Positions 28,025-37,487 of a stretch of DNA of 64,000 nt are shown here, piece by piece. Origin of the DNA: Pelagibacteraceae bacterium (GTDB lineage: Bacteria > Pseudomonadota > Alphaproteobacteria > HIMB59 > GCA-002718135); contig PBDN01000019.1 of assembly GCA_002718135.1 (NCBI GenBank), positions 134,805 through 198,804 of the forward strand, written 5' to 3'. How positions within the stretch are numbered: the first letter of the stretch is position 1; each line of letters opens with the position of its first letter. The notes under the pieces are model-generated. The model saw only the letters and a program-made list of their open reading frames with translations. It was not told where the DNA came from and ran no database searches. The position numbers and the translations under genes were made by a program.

Positions 28025-28760
28025 ATGGTGTCGCTGCGAAAGATCACTAGTAGGCCCATAGTTACCTCTGTGCTAAGTTTGCTTGCAGCGTCTTACCTCC
28101 GTATCGTCTGGTATACTGGACGCTGGACAGTGGAAAATCAGCATATAGCGTCTTCAATGGTTGCTAAAGGTAAGCCGTTTATCGCCTGTTTTTGGCATGG
28201 ACGGATGCTGATGATTCCCAATGCATGGATTTACAAAGCCCCTGTACGGATTCTGATATCTCAGCACCGCGACGGGGTATTTATCTCTCGGACACTGAAA
28301 CACTTGGGCGTCGGTACCATATCGGGCTCATCATCAAAAGGTGGCGGAAGCGCTCTGATCGGAATTGTGCGCGCGCTTAAACGCGGGGAATACATCGGTA
28401 TTACGCCCGATGGGCCACGGGGACCTCGGATGCGTGCAGCACCTGGGGCGATCTCAGCCGCCAAACTTTCGGGCGCTGCCCTATTACCAATAACTTTTTC
28501 CGCGTCGCGCTGTAGAATTTTTTTTTTCATGGGATAGGTTTGTATTGCCCTTCCCTTTCACCAGGGGTGTGGTAAGGATTGGGCACCCGATTGAAGTACC
28601 CCGCGACGCTGACGAAAGCCTCACGGAGCAAACTCGGCAAACTCTGGAGCGAGTTCTTATCGACCTCACAATGACACTTGATTCTGAACTGGGGCGCTAC
28701 CCGGTTTCGCCGGAAGAAGCTAATTCGGAAGCTGATCCATCAGCACCCAGAGGTAATTAA
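28025..28760 (+). pseudogene. Lysophospholipid acyltransferase family protein (DUF374), single-base frameshift
   Basis: A DUF374 protein as found beside msbA and waaA in alphaproteobacteria. The first part (28025-28537) has ACFWHGRMLM with the HxxxxD-like His, ISQHRDG, SSSKGGGSAL and TPDGPRGPR. The frame breaks in a T10 run at 28518-28527. Removing one T restores CRIFFSWDRFVLPFPF and then the second part, with FTRGVVRIGHPIEVPRDADE, to the stop at 28758-28760, which overlaps the waaA ATG by one base. This could be a sequencing error, a true null mutation or a gene expressed through slippage. The full reading would be about 244 residues. Neighbouring genes are intact. Confidence 0.85.
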
Positions 28761-30067
28761 TGAGCGTTTCTTTTTATCGAGCCATAACTTGGATATCCGG
28801 GCCACTGATAAACCATTATCTCTCCCGGCGGCTAAAGGCAGGAAAAGAAGACCCTCATCGGTTCGAAGAACGTAAAGGGTCCGCATCCTGTCGGCGGCCT
28901 GAAGGCCCCCTTGTCTGGATACACGCGGCAAGCGTCGGCGAATCACTTTCGATGATAAGTCTTATCGACCGACTAACTTTGGAACGGCCTGAGATAACGA
29001 TCCTCATGACTTCCGGTACCGTCAGTTCGGCCCGATTATTACACAATCGATTACCCGAAACTGTTATCCATCAGTATATCCCAGTGGATCGGGTGCCTTG
29101 GGTAAAACGATTTCTAGATCATTGGAAACCCAACCTAGCTCTCTGGGTTGAATCCGAATTCTGGCCATCGGTACTGTCGGAGGTCAAAGAAAGAGAGATT
29201 CCTACCCTTCTAATGAATGCCCGAATATCGGCGGCTTCTTTTCGGGGCTGGAGGCGAGCTCCTTGGATGATCGGCCAACTCTTAGAAACATTTGACCTTT
29301 GCATGGCGCAAACGGAATTGGACGCCGATCGGCTGCGGGCTCTAGGGGCCAAGAATGTTGCATGCCCGGGGAACCTAAAATTTGCTGCAGCGCCCCTGCC
29401 CACCGATGCTGACGCACAGTCCGAATTTGACTCTAGTATTGCCGGACGACCCAGATGGGTAGCCTTCAGTACCCATTCGGGTGAGGAAGAGGTTATCGCG
29501 GATACGCATGAAATACTTATTCGAAGTTTGCCCGACTTGCTAACAATCGTGGTCCCCCGGCACCCTGAGAGGGCGGGTGCTATTGAGAAGATCCTTTCGG
29601 AAAGAAATCTCTCAGTTTCGGTTCGTAGCCGATCTGAGCCGGTAAATGCATCGAAATTTGTTTTATTAGCTGACACAATCGGAGAACTTGGTCTCTTTTT
29701 TCGAGCGACGGATATCGCATTTGTCGGAGGAACTCTGGTGCCCCACGGCGGACAAAACCCAATCGAGCCAGCGCGATTGGGTTGCGCTATCGTTCATGGT
29801 GTTCATATGGAGAATTTTCTGGCCGCGCAGGGGGAGCTTATGACTGCGGGCGCTTCGTCTGTAGCCCGGTCGGCAGATGAACTCGCAAAGGAAATCGGAA
29901 CTCTTCTCTCTAATTCGGTAGTTCGGCAACGCCGAATGGCTGCCGCCCGCTCTGTCGCTGATGGAAAACAAGGTATTCTCGACGCGGTTTTCCTCCACAT
30001 CGACCCGTATCTTAATCGCATTTCTCCCGCGTGGCCGATATCGGTTACAGGTAATGCGCGCGCCTAA
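28760..30067 (+). CDS. waaA: 3-deoxy-D-manno-octulosonic acid transferase WaaA (KdtA)
   Basis: Inner-membrane-associated glycosyltransferase that adds Kdo to the lipid A precursor. N-terminal landmarks are RLKAGKEDPHRFEERKG, then LVWIHAASVGES with the catalytic Glu near residue 59, and TSGTVSSA. The C-terminal half has THSGEEEVI, VPRHPERA, RSRSEPV, ADTIGELGLFF, FVGGTLVPHGGQNPIEPA and HGVHMENF. Length is 435 residues. The ATG overlaps the preceding stop (taATGa), and the gene overlaps lpxK by 14 bases. It belongs to the msbA-lpxL operon. Confidence 0.94.
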   Translation: MSVSFYRAITWISGPLINHYLSRRLKAGKEDPHRFEERKGSASCRRPEGPLVWIHAASVGESLSMISLIDRLTLERPEITILMTSGTVSSARLLHNRLPETVIHQYIPVDRVPWVKRFLDHWKPNLALWVESEFWPSVLSEVKEREIPTLLMNARISAASFRGWRRAPWMIGQLLETFDLCMAQTELDADRLRALGAKNVACPGNLKFAAAPLPTDADAQSEFDSSIAGRPRWVAFSTHSGEEEVIADTHEILIRSLPDLLTIVVPRHPERAGAIEKILSERNLSVSVRSRSEPVNASKFVLLADTIGELGLFFRATDIAFVGGTLVPHGGQNPIEPARLGCAIVHGVHMENFLAAQGELMTAGASSVARSADELAKEIGTLLSNSVVRQRRMAAARSVADGKQGILDAVFLHIDPYLNRISPAWPISVTGNARA

Positions 30068-31031
30068 TTTCTGGTATAAAGAGGGGGTCCTCCCAACCCT
30101 GCTCTCCCCAATGAGCCAAATCTGGGCATGGCGAGCGCGTCGCCGCCTCACTAAGGTCAAGCCTACTAAAGTGGACATCCCTGTGATCTGTATCGGTAAC
30201 GTCGTCGCGGGCGGCGCCGGTAAGACGCCTGTTGCACTCTCCGTAATGGAACGACTGCACACATCTAATATTAATGCAGGATTTCTAAGTCGCGGATATG
30301 GTGGGTCCATAAGTGCGTCAACTAAGGTGGAAACATCCAAACATTCTTCGCGAGACGTCGGTGACGAGCCATTACTTTTAGCAAGTGTAGCGCCGACCTG
30401 GATTGGGAACGATAGGGTAAAATCGGCCCTCGCAGCTGTCGATACGGGTATAGGCGCGATCGTTATGGATGATGGCCTACAAAACCCGGCGCTTCACAAA
30501 GATCTCTCAATTTTGGTCATTGATGGTCGATACGGTTATGGAAATGGCCGGGTGATGCCGGCAGGACCTTTGAGAGAACCGTTAGAATGTGCAATGCAAC
30601 GTGTCGAAGCAATAGCCCTGATTGGCGATGTATCTGATCCTCTGCAGGCAGCAATGCCGAAAAATATACCTATTTTGATGGCCCGTTTTGTGCCCGCCAC
30701 CAAGGATGACGATATCTCTGGAAAGCCGGTCGTAGCCTTCGCGGGTATCGGACAGCCGGAGAAGTTCTTCGAAACACTTGCCGGTATGGGTTGCGATCTG
30801 ATCGACATCGCGGGTTTTCCAGATCACTATTACTATTCTGTCGATGAGATCATGAGGCTCATAGATACCGCAGCCATGGCGGATGCGTTGGTTGTTACCA
30901 CAGAGAAGGATATGGTTCGTGTACCGGTGGAAGCAAGAGACATGATACGTTCGCTAAAAATTCGTCTGGATTGGAATGATTTAGGTGAACTGGACGAGGT
31001 CCTCGGACAAGTCTTAAAAGAAAAGGTTTAA
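30054..31031 (+). CDS. lpxK: Tetraacyldisaccharide 4'-kinase LpxK
   Basis: Inner-membrane kinase that phosphorylates the 4' position of the lipid A disaccharide. The start MRAPNFWY at 30054 gives the standard LpxK N-terminus (325 residues); the upstream frame start at 29961 lies inside waaA and is rejected. The Walker A-like loop is GNVVAGGAGKTP near residue 45. SRGYGG, VGDEPLLLA, and IVMDDGLQNPALHKDL carry the remaining conserved catalytic and binding residues. TTEKDMVRVP is near the C-terminus. It overlaps waaA by 14 bases and abuts lpxL directly. Confidence 0.94.
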   Translation: MRAPNFWYKEGVLPTLLSPMSQIWAWRARRRLTKVKPTKVDIPVICIGNVVAGGAGKTPVALSVMERLHTSNINAGFLSRGYGGSISASTKVETSKHSSRDVGDEPLLLASVAPTWIGNDRVKSALAAVDTGIGAIVMDDGLQNPALHKDLSILVIDGRYGYGNGRVMPAGPLREPLECAMQRVEAIALIGDVSDPLQAAMPKNIPILMARFVPATKDDDISGKPVVAFAGIGQPEKFFETLAGMGCDLIDIAGFPDHYYYSVDEIMRLIDTAAMADALVVTTEKDMVRVPVEARDMIRSLKIRLDWNDLGELDEVLGQVLKEKV

Positions 31032-31955
31032 TTGTTGGCGCGCGTTGCAAATCGATACTGGCGGAAGCCAACCGTACGACACCGAATCGAGATAGCGCTT
31101 TCGTGGCCGATATATGTTTTGTTGCATAAGCTCCCTGTAAGCCTTGTGGGTAACCTGCTCGCATTCGTCGGTCGGTCGGTCGGACCTCATCTCGCGCTCA
31201 GTAACCGGATTCGTGAGAGTGTGGCCCTCGTATGGCCCGAAACATCAAACAAAAGAATGGAGGAAATTGTCCGAGGGGTCTGGGACAATTTTACCCGTGT
31301 GATTTCCGACTACTGGAGCCTCGATCAGATACGCCACGATCGGGAAAACCGTCTAGAAATTGTCGGTGCCGAACACCTCGATATGCTCCGAGAGAGTGGT
31401 AAGTCGGGAATTTTACTTGCCGGACACATGGGCAACTGGGAAATGGTAACATTGGCGGCCCGAATGCACGATCTACCCCTTACGGTTGTCTATCGACCCT
31501 TCAATAACCCATTTATAGACGCTCTCGTCCGCAGCTGGCAGAGACGCAGCGGGGTAGAACTCATCATGAAAGGTCGACAAGGGGCCCGTCGTCTCACTCA
31601 AGTTCTAAAGGGCGATGGACACACTATCATGCTAGTAGATGTACGTATGAACCAGGGCGTAAACATCCCATTCCTAGGTATTAATGCCATGACCCCGACC
31701 GCGCCCGCGGCGTTAGCCATGAAATATGAAGCGCTCCTTATACCTATACGAGTGGAAAGGCTGGATGCCGCACACTTCAGACTAACTGTCGAGAAACCCC
31801 GACCGCCGGTCAACACCGGTAATAGAAACGCCGATATAGAAGCCACCATGAGGAGGATAAACGATCTTTTCAGTATTTGGATCACAGAACGGCCGGAGCA
31901 GTGGATGTGGTTTCACCGGCGTTGGGGAAAGAAACCAAAAAGACCAGATGAATAG
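31032..31955 (+). CDS. Lauroyl (lipid A late) acyltransferase, LpxL/HtrB family
   Basis: Inner-membrane enzyme that adds a secondary acyl chain to Kdo2-lipid A. The HxxxxE active-site motif is GHMGNWEM near residue 134. RPFNNPFID, KGRQGARRLTQVLK and LVDVRMNQGVNIPFLG follow as in the family, and the C-terminus has RPEQWMWFHRRWGKK. There is one hydrophobic segment near the start (IEIALSWPIYVLLHKLP). Length is about 307 residues. No ATG is available: the start is TTG at 31032 or the next TTG at 31035, directly after the lpxK stop. It is the last gene of the lipid A operon and convergent with the M23 peptidase two bases away. Confidence 0.9.
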   Translation: MLARVANRYWRKPTVRHRIEIALSWPIYVLLHKLPVSLVGNLLAFVGRSVGPHLALSNRIRESVALVWPETSNKRMEEIVRGVWDNFTRVISDYWSLDQIRHDRENRLEIVGAEHLDMLRESGKSGILLAGHMGNWEMVTLAARMHDLPLTVVYRPFNNPFIDALVRSWQRRSGVELIMKGRQGARRLTQVLKGDGHTIMLVDVRMNQGVNIPFLGINAMTPTAPAALAMKYEALLIPIRVERLDAAHFRLTVEKPRPPVNTGNRNADIEATMRRINDLFSIWITERPEQWMWFHRRWGKKPKRPDE

Positions 31956-31957
31956 CG

Positions 31958-32773
31958 TTATTGGGGCATAGGGCCAGCCAATAACATTGGATCTAGTCTC
32001 TCTTGGAACCAGTTAATACGCCAGTCAAGATGAGGTCCCGTCGACCGCCCGGAGGACCCGATAGCGCCTATCTTCCCGCCCTGACGTATGCTGTCTCCTT
32101 TTCTGACCTCGATTTCGCTAAGATGTGAATAAACGGTAGATAGACCGTGACCGTGTTCAATGATGATAGTGCCGCCGGTGAAATAGAGATCCATCTCGGC
32201 AAGAGTCACCTTTCCAGCAGCTGACGCGAGAACAGGTGTTCCCTTTGGAGCCGCGATATCAACTCCGAGATGCGGTTGGCGTGATTCGCCATTCAAGATA
32301 CGTTGGCTGCCATAAACCCCCGATATTTGGCCCTTAGATGGCCAGATGAAACCGGCTCTGAAGTGCGTCGCCATTGTAAATACCGCACGCGCGGACCGTA
32401 TAGCCTTACCTTCCCGTCTTATCCGGTCCATCGTCTCGGGTGATGGTGTCACCATCTTTTTAGGCAGGCCATTGATCCGCTGGATACGATACTTTCTTTT
32501 CTCGATCTCAAAACTTTCCAGATAGATTTCCCCGCTTGGCAACTTAGTTTTTATAACTACCTCGCTTTCCGCATTTCTCCCTAGTCCGAAGACAAATAAT
32601 CCGTCGGGAGACACTCGGAGCTTTTTACCATCAAGCGAGACTTTGGCGCCCGGATTGGTTTGCCCTGTTATCAACCCACCCTGCATGAAGTGCCCGGTTA
32701 AAGAGAGGGTCCTCGCCGATGCCGGAGTCGAAATCAGGCATAGGGTGATTATTCCTGCAGATAGACGGTGCAT
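31958..32773 (-). CDS. M23 family metallopeptidase (secreted, LytM-type domain)
   Basis: Exported peptidoglycan hydrolase or hydrolase-like regulator. Residues 1-20 form a signal peptide (RLSAGIITLCLISTPASA, likely cleaved after ASA). The M23 domain covers about residues 140-262: HLGVDIAAPKGTPV gives the zinc His and Asp; YSHLSEIEVRKGD follows. The usual HxH is HLD in TGPHLDWRINW, with Asp in place of the second His that normally binds zinc. Length is 271 residues. It starts three bases after the xseA stop on the same strand and is therefore probably translationally coupled to it. The altered motif leaves activity uncertain. Confidence 0.88.
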   Translation of the reverse strand: MHRLSAGIITLCLISTPASARTLSLTGHFMQGGLITGQTNPGAKVSLDGKKLRVSPDGLFVFGLGRNAESEVVIKTKLPSGEIYLESFEIEKRKYRIQRINGLPKKMVTPSPETMDRIRREGKAIRSARAVFTMATHFRAGFIWPSKGQISGVYGSQRILNGESRQPHLGVDIAAPKGTPVLASAAGKVTLAEMDLYFTGGTIIIEHGHGLSTVYSHLSEIEVRKGDSIRQGGKIGAIGSSGRSTGPHLDWRINWFQERLDPMLLAGPMPQ

Positions 32774-32776
32774 CGA

Positions 32777-34327
32777 TCAGAAAAGCGACCCCTGATCGCG
32801 TCCAGAAGAAACCGAACATTTTTTCGATTTCGTTTGTTTTCTGCGTTTTAATTTACCAGACAAAGGGTTTGACTTTGCCACGGCTTTTTCTCCGATAGTC
32901 GCCGAGACAGTTCCATCTAAAAAGCTTATTGCGACTTCTTGTCCGGATTGCGTTTGAAATGCCTGCATCACAGGTTCACCGTCCGTATCGCGTATCAAAG
33001 TAAACCCCCGCTCCAGAACCCGCTCATACGACAGACTGTTCAATAGCTGGGTGCCGGTTTGCAGCCTTTTTTCGTCCTCTGAAATTTTCCGGCGCATAGC
33101 ACCGTTAATTCGCTCGGATACGGAGAGGCTTGAAAAACTTTTCTTTCTCTCTCGCACGAGCGCCTGTAGGGCGATTGAGATGCGGGCACCTTTGCTCGAA
33201 AGTTCTAGCCCAGCCTTCGTAATGACTTCGCGCGGGTGTGGAAGCCTGACACCGGTTTTTAAGAGATGCGCCCTGGATCTCTCTAATTCTCTAGTTACGA
33301 GATTACTCAGCCGTTCCGAAGCGAGGTCCAGTGCCTGCATGTTACCTTCCAGCAATTCACTCGGGCGCGGCAACCCTCGAGCGATTCCTTGAATATGGTT
33401 TCGTCGCTCCTGTATGAACCGGCTCATAGAGGCAACTAGCCGACCTTCATCCTCCAGAACCTGCGACTGCAGTTCAGATCGAACGGGTACCGCAATCTCT
33501 GCGGCCGCAGTCGGTGTGGGAGCTCGCCGATCGGAAGCATAATCTATCAGTGTTATGTCCGTCTCATGGCCCACGGCCGATATTAGGGGGATTTCTGAAT
33601 TTGCAGTTGCCCGCACTACGATTTCCTCATTGAACTGCCACAAATCCTCGAGACTACCACCGCCGCGAGCGACGATAAGCAAGTCCGGACGGGGAATTTC
33701 TCCCCCCTGCCCAAGGGCATTGAAACCTTCTATGGCCGCAGCAATTTTATCGGCAGCGCCTTCTCCCTGAACCGGGACTGACCACAAGAGAACATGTCGA
33801 GGAAACCGCTCTTTTAGGCGGTTCAGAATATCGTGGATAACAGCGCCGGTAGGAGAAGTAATAACGCCAATAACCTCCGGAAGGAAAGGCAGGTCTTGCT
33901 TCTTATCCGCTTCGAATAAACCTTCGGCGCCCAGTTTCTTGCGGCGGTCCTCAAGCAGCTTGAGTAACGCCCCCTCGCCCGCGAGTTCGACCGATTCGAC
34001 AACAATTTGGTAGCGAGAGCTTTTTGCGTAGGATGAAATCCGGCCAGTTGCGATCACCTCCATACCCTCTTCAAGCTGTAGTGAGAGCTTCCCGACTGTC
34101 CCTCGCCACGCCACTGCATCCATCGCCGCATCCGCATCTTTCAAGGTGAAGTAAAGATGTCCGGACGTATGGTAGTTAGGTCGCCCAACTTCTCCGCGCA
34201 CTCGAACAAAACCAAAGGCACCTTCCAACGTCCGTTTTATCGCCTGCGAAATTTCCCCAACGGAAAGTTCGCTAACGTTGTTGCCAATAGCGGGTTCTTC
34301 GCCTTCTTCTGAGAATTGATCGGTCAT
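32777..34327 (-). CDS. xseA: Exodeoxyribonuclease VII large subunit XseA
   Basis: Catalytic subunit of exonuclease VII, which degrades single-stranded DNA with XseB. The N-terminal OB-fold begins with [22 protein letters not shown] and [23 protein letters not shown]. The catalytic domain contains [39 protein letters not shown], and [28 protein letters not shown] long coiled-coil follows, ending with ERGFTLIRD. The final 50 residues are basic ([11 protein letters not shown]). Length is 516 residues. It is divergent from purD, with 72 bases between the starts. The xseB subunit is not in the window. Confidence 0.94.
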   Translation of the reverse strand: MTDQFSEEGEEPAIGNNVSELSVGEISQAIKRTLEGAFGFVRVRGEVGRPNYHTSGHLYFTLKDADAAMDAVAWRGTVGKLSLQLEEGMEVIATGRISSYAKSSRYQIVVESVELAGEGALLKLLEDRRKKLGAEGLFEADKKQDLPFLPEVIGVITSPTGAVIHDILNRLKERFPRHVLLWSVPVQGEGAADKIAAAIEGFNALGQGGEIPRPDLLIVARGGGSLEDLWQFNEEIVVRATANSEIPLISAVGHETDITLIDYASDRRAPTPTAAAEIAVPVRSELQSQVLEDEGRLVASMSRFIQERRNHIQGIARGLPRPSELLEGNMQALDLASERLSNLVTRELERSRAHLLKTGVRLPHPREVITKAGLELSSKGARISIALQALVRERKKSFSSLSVSERINGAMRRKISEDEKRLQTGTQLLNSLSYERVLERGFTLIRDTDGEPVMQAFQTQSGQEVAISFLDGTVSATIGEKAVAKSNPLSGKLKRRKQTKSKKCSVSSGRDQGSLF

Positions 34328-34399
34328 GACGATTCGTATTCTATGTCATCAGATGGGTCTTATGGCAATGACATAGATAAAAAATTGGAAGCAGGTCTC

Positions 34400-35668
34400 A
34401 TGAGAGTACTAGTCGTCGGAGCGGGAGGAAGGGAACACGCCTTATGTTGGACAATCTCAGGATCGCCACTAGTCGAGAAACTATGGTGCGCGCCCGGGAA
34501 TTCTGGCATTTCTCAGGATGCAGAATGCGTGGATATTGAGGTCGAGGATATCGATACGCTAGTCGGTTTCTGCACAGAAAACGCCGTCGACCTCGTAGTG
34601 ATCGGACCTGAGGCACCTCTAGTAATGGGGCTTGCCGACCGGTTGAGGGAAAAAAATATACGTGCCTTCGGCCCCAGCGCGGATGCGGCGATCCTTGAGG
34701 GTTCCAAAGGCTATATGAAGGATCTCTGCGCGCGGTATAAAATCCCGACTGCCGAGTACGAGCGATTCAAGGAGGCAGGTCCCGCAAAAAAATTCATCGA
34801 CACCCGGGAAACGCCGATAGTTGTTAAGGCCGACGGCCTCGCCGCTGGAAAAGGCGTAATAATCTGCGAAACGGCCGCGCAGGCATATCAAGCAGTCGAT
34901 GACATGCTGAAGGGACGAACATTTGGCGACGCGGGTGCCGAGATTGTAATCGAAGAATTTATGGAAGGTGTCGAAGCCAGTTTCTTCGCCCTTGTCGACG
35001 GCGAAAACGTCTTACCCCTCGCCTCCGCCCAAGATCATAAGCGCGTGGGTGAAGGAGACACCGGGCCCAATACTGGCGGCATGGGAGCTTATTCCCCAGC
35101 CCCCGCTATCACAGACGAAATCGCGGATACCGTGATGGACCGAATTATCTTACCCACTGTCGCCGGCATGAAAGCAGACGGAAGACCCTACCAAGGTGTG
35201 TTATACGCAGGACTGATGCTAACCGACGAAGGACCCAAACTGGTTGAATATAACGTACGCTTTGGCGACCCCGAATGTCAGGTTCTGATGACCCGCCTAA
35301 TGTCTGATCTGGTACCGGCACTCATCGCCACCTGCGATGGTGAATTAAAAGATTTCGACCTTCGATGGTTCGACGAAGCGGCGTTGACAGTCGTTATGGC
35401 TAGCAATGGCTATCCCGACGATTATAAAAAAGGTTCCGTAATTGGTGGCCTAGAAAAGGCGGGGAAGATTGCCGGTACGCTTGTGTTCCATGCCGGAACC
35501 CGCAGGGGAGATGGAGGAGAGATTTTAGCTTCCGGCGGACGCGTTCTCAACGTCACAGCTAATGGCAAGTCGATCGCAGAAGCACAAGAACGCGCCTATA
35601 GAGCCGTAGACCGAATCGAGTGGCCGGGCGGATTCTGCCGCCGGGATATCGGCTGGCAGGCGGTTTAG
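34400..35668 (+). CDS. purD: Phosphoribosylamine-glycine ligase PurD
   Basis: ATP-grasp enzyme for the second step of purine synthesis. The start [17 protein letters not shown] at 34400 is the standard N-terminus; an in-frame start at 34316 would add 28 residues with no family support. GCAGG precedes the ATG. Motifs are [78 protein letters not shown] and [12 protein letters not shown]. Length is 422 residues. The stop overlaps the stop of the convergent transporter gene (35665-35668). Confidence 0.96.
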   Translation: MRVLVVGAGGREHALCWTISGSPLVEKLWCAPGNSGISQDAECVDIEVEDIDTLVGFCTENAVDLVVIGPEAPLVMGLADRLREKNIRAFGPSADAAILEGSKGYMKDLCARYKIPTAEYERFKEAGPAKKFIDTRETPIVVKADGLAAGKGVIICETAAQAYQAVDDMLKGRTFGDAGAEIVIEEFMEGVEASFFALVDGENVLPLASAQDHKRVGEGDTGPNTGGMGAYSPAPAITDEIADTVMDRIILPTVAGMKADGRPYQGVLYAGLMLTDEGPKLVEYNVRFGDPECQVLMTRLMSDLVPALIATCDGELKDFDLRWFDEAALTVVMASNGYPDDYKKGSVIGGLEKAGKIAGTLVFHAGTRRGDGGEILASGGRVLNVTANGKSIAEAQERAYRAVDRIEWPGGFCRRDIGWQAV

Positions 35669-36582
35669 TCATTCTCTTCTCTCTTTTGACGTTCGCGGGA
35701 TTCGTGTCGCGCCAGCCAGGTAGAGGCCGCCACTATCAACGCACCACCAAGCCAGATCCACAAACCCGGGAATTCGGAAAACATAAACCAGCCGACAATT
35801 GCCGCCCACACCAATCTCGCGAAAACAACGGGCTCCACCGCAGAAATATCCGCGATCTTGTATGCCGTCGTCAAAAGCATGTGGCCACAGCTCCCCATGA
35901 AACCGATAGCCACCATGAATATTAGCTGGGTGAGCGTCGGCGTCTGCCATACGAAACACAACGCTACGCCTGAAGGTACCATCATTGTCAGCGATAAATA
36001 GGCGACAATCGTAGAAGGCTCATCCGTCCGAGACAGTGATTTTGCAATCAGTTTTGAACAAGTCACAAAAATCATGGAAATAAACACCAGAATCATCCCG
36101 TAGTTAATCTCTTGGAATCCTGGCCTTACGATCACCAAGGCACCCAAAACCCCGATGACAAGCGCTATCCAGCGGGGGCCGTGCACATTCTCCCCCAGAA
36201 TAAAAATAGCGCCCATAGTAACGAATACCGGACCCATGAGCGAAAGTGCCGTCGCATCACCCAGCGGCACGAGACTAAGCGCGGTAAACCAGAGAAGCAG
36301 CGACGCGCCGTTAAAAAGGCCTCTGAGTAGATGGAGTGGCAGCCGAGATGTGCGCAGAACGGAAAGTCGAGTCCGGAATAAGATGGGGGCAAAGAATACA
36401 AAGCCAAAAAATGCTCGAAAAAATGCGATTTCCGTCGCATCGAGGTCTCGGGATAGAAGTCTCACGGATCCATGCATCGTTGCAAAAAACGCCCCGGATA
36501 CCAGAGCGAGTATAATTCCACGAATGGTTGGAGATACGCTATCCAACTCCTCTATAAACCGAACAGGGTTTTTCCAATCCAT
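35665..36582 (-). CDS. EamA/RhaT family (DMT) transporter
   Basis: Predicted inner-membrane metabolite exporter of the drug/metabolite transporter superfamily. The sequence has about ten hydrophobic segments and the usual two EamA repeats: the first from [23 protein letters not shown], the second from about residue 150 ([20 protein letters not shown]). Length is 305 residues, and a short charged tail ([15 protein letters not shown]) follows the last helix. The substrate is unknown. It is convergent with purD, and the two stops overlap by four bases. It may belong either to the housekeeping or the catabolic neighbour region. Confidence 0.88.
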   Translation of the reverse strand: MDWKNPVRFIEELDSVSPTIRGIILALVSGAFFATMHGSVRLLSRDLDATEIAFFRAFFGFVFFAPILFRTRLSVLRTSRLPLHLLRGLFNGASLLLWFTALSLVPLGDATALSLMGPVFVTMGAIFILGENVHGPRWIALVIGVLGALVIVRPGFQEINYGMILVFISMIFVTCSKLIAKSLSRTDEPSTIVAYLSLTMMVPSGVALCFVWQTPTLTQLIFMVAIGFMGSCGHMLLTTAYKIADISAVEPVVFARLVWAAIVGWFMFSEFPGLWIWLGGALIVAASTWLARHESRERQKREEND

Positions 36583-36644
36583 TATTCCCCACCTAAGCCT
36601 GTGATTGATAGATCGTCAAATTCGTACCTATCATTCTCCCTCCC

Positions 36645-36684
36645 CCTCAACGATTTTACGGTGTAAGACAGAACTCCGTTGAGG
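36645..36684 (+). promoter_or_regulatory. Hairpin that could mask the ribosome-binding site of the HpcH/HpaI aldolase gene
   Basis: CCTCAACG (36645-36652) pairs perfectly with CGTTGAGG (36677-36684) across a 24-base loop. The right arm contains most of the GAGGAGA ribosome-binding site of the gene starting at 36696. Pairing would therefore hinder translation. An eight-base repeat by itself can arise by chance; its overlap with the binding site is why it is listed. Confidence 0.35.
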
Positions 36685-36695
36685 AGAGAATACTG

Positions 36696-37463
36696 ATGCG
36701 ACCGAACAAAATCATCGACGCGTGGAATGAAGGACGCTCCGCCGTTAACATATTTTTGAGCACACCGGGCTCATTCACCGCGGAAGTAATGGCGTCGCTC
36801 GGTTGGGATGCCGTTACAGTGGATATGCAGCATGGGGTCATCGATTACAGCAACCTGATACCGATGTTCCAGGGAATCACGCAATACGATCCTGCCCCAA
36901 TGGTACGCGTCCCATGGAACGATCCGGCAATCATTATGAAGTCTCTTGATGCCGGCGCCTACGGTGTAATTTGTCCAATGATTAACTCGATGGAAGAATG
37001 CGAGCGCTTCGTCGGGGCATGCCGCTACGCTCCTCGCGGTTACCGTTCAACTGGCCCAATTCGAGCAGTCTTTTATTCGGGCGCGGACTATCACGAACAT
37101 GCGGACGAGACGGTGCTAACACTCGCGATGATTGAGACGCAGGAATCTGTTGATAATCTAGACAGTATCTGTTCGGTTCGAGGGCTTGATGCGGTTTATA
37201 TCGGCCCTTCCGACTTATCGGTTTCCATTGGCGGCGGCCCCGGCGGCGACCAACGAGCGCCGGAGGTCATGGAACGTATCGATCTAATACTCGAGGTAGC
37301 GCACAGTCATGGGATCAAGGCCGGAATTCATTCAATGTCATCAGACTATGCAAATGAAATGGTTGCCAAAGGTTTTGACCTCGTCACGCTTTCAAGCGAT
37401 TTCAGACACATGATGGCAAGCGCCCAAGGGATGTTATCGGCTACCAACTTGACCCGTGACTGA
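36696..37463 (+). CDS. HpcH/HpaI aldolase/citrate lyase family protein
   Basis: Class II pyruvate-type aldolase similar to HpaI (4-hydroxy-2-oxo-heptanedioate aldolase). Key residues are the His in VDMQHGVIDY, Arg in VRVPWND, metal-binding Glu in AMIETQES and Asp in YIGPSDLSVSIG. Length is 255 residues. GAGGAGA lies before the ATG, partly inside a possible hairpin. It is followed 24 bases later by a VOC-type protein on the same strand. It would split a hydroxy-oxo-acid from ring degradation to pyruvate and an aldehyde. It is different from the CitE-like enzyme at 15.0 kb. Confidence 0.88.
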   Translation: MRPNKIIDAWNEGRSAVNIFLSTPGSFTAEVMASLGWDAVTVDMQHGVIDYSNLIPMFQGITQYDPAPMVRVPWNDPAIIMKSLDAGAYGVICPMINSMEECERFVGACRYAPRGYRSTGPIRAVFYSGADYHEHADETVLTLAMIETQESVDNLDSICSVRGLDAVYIGPSDLSVSIGGGPGGDQRAPEVMERIDLILEVAHSHGIKAGIHSMSSDYANEMVAKGFDLVTLSSDFRHMMASAQGMLSATNLTRD

Positions 37464-37487
37464 CTCAAATCAGAGGGGATGAAGGCG

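Noticed and set aside
31956..31957. Search for a terminator between lpxL and the M23 peptidase gene
   Set aside because: Only two bases separate the convergent stops and no hairpin with a T tail is visible nearby.
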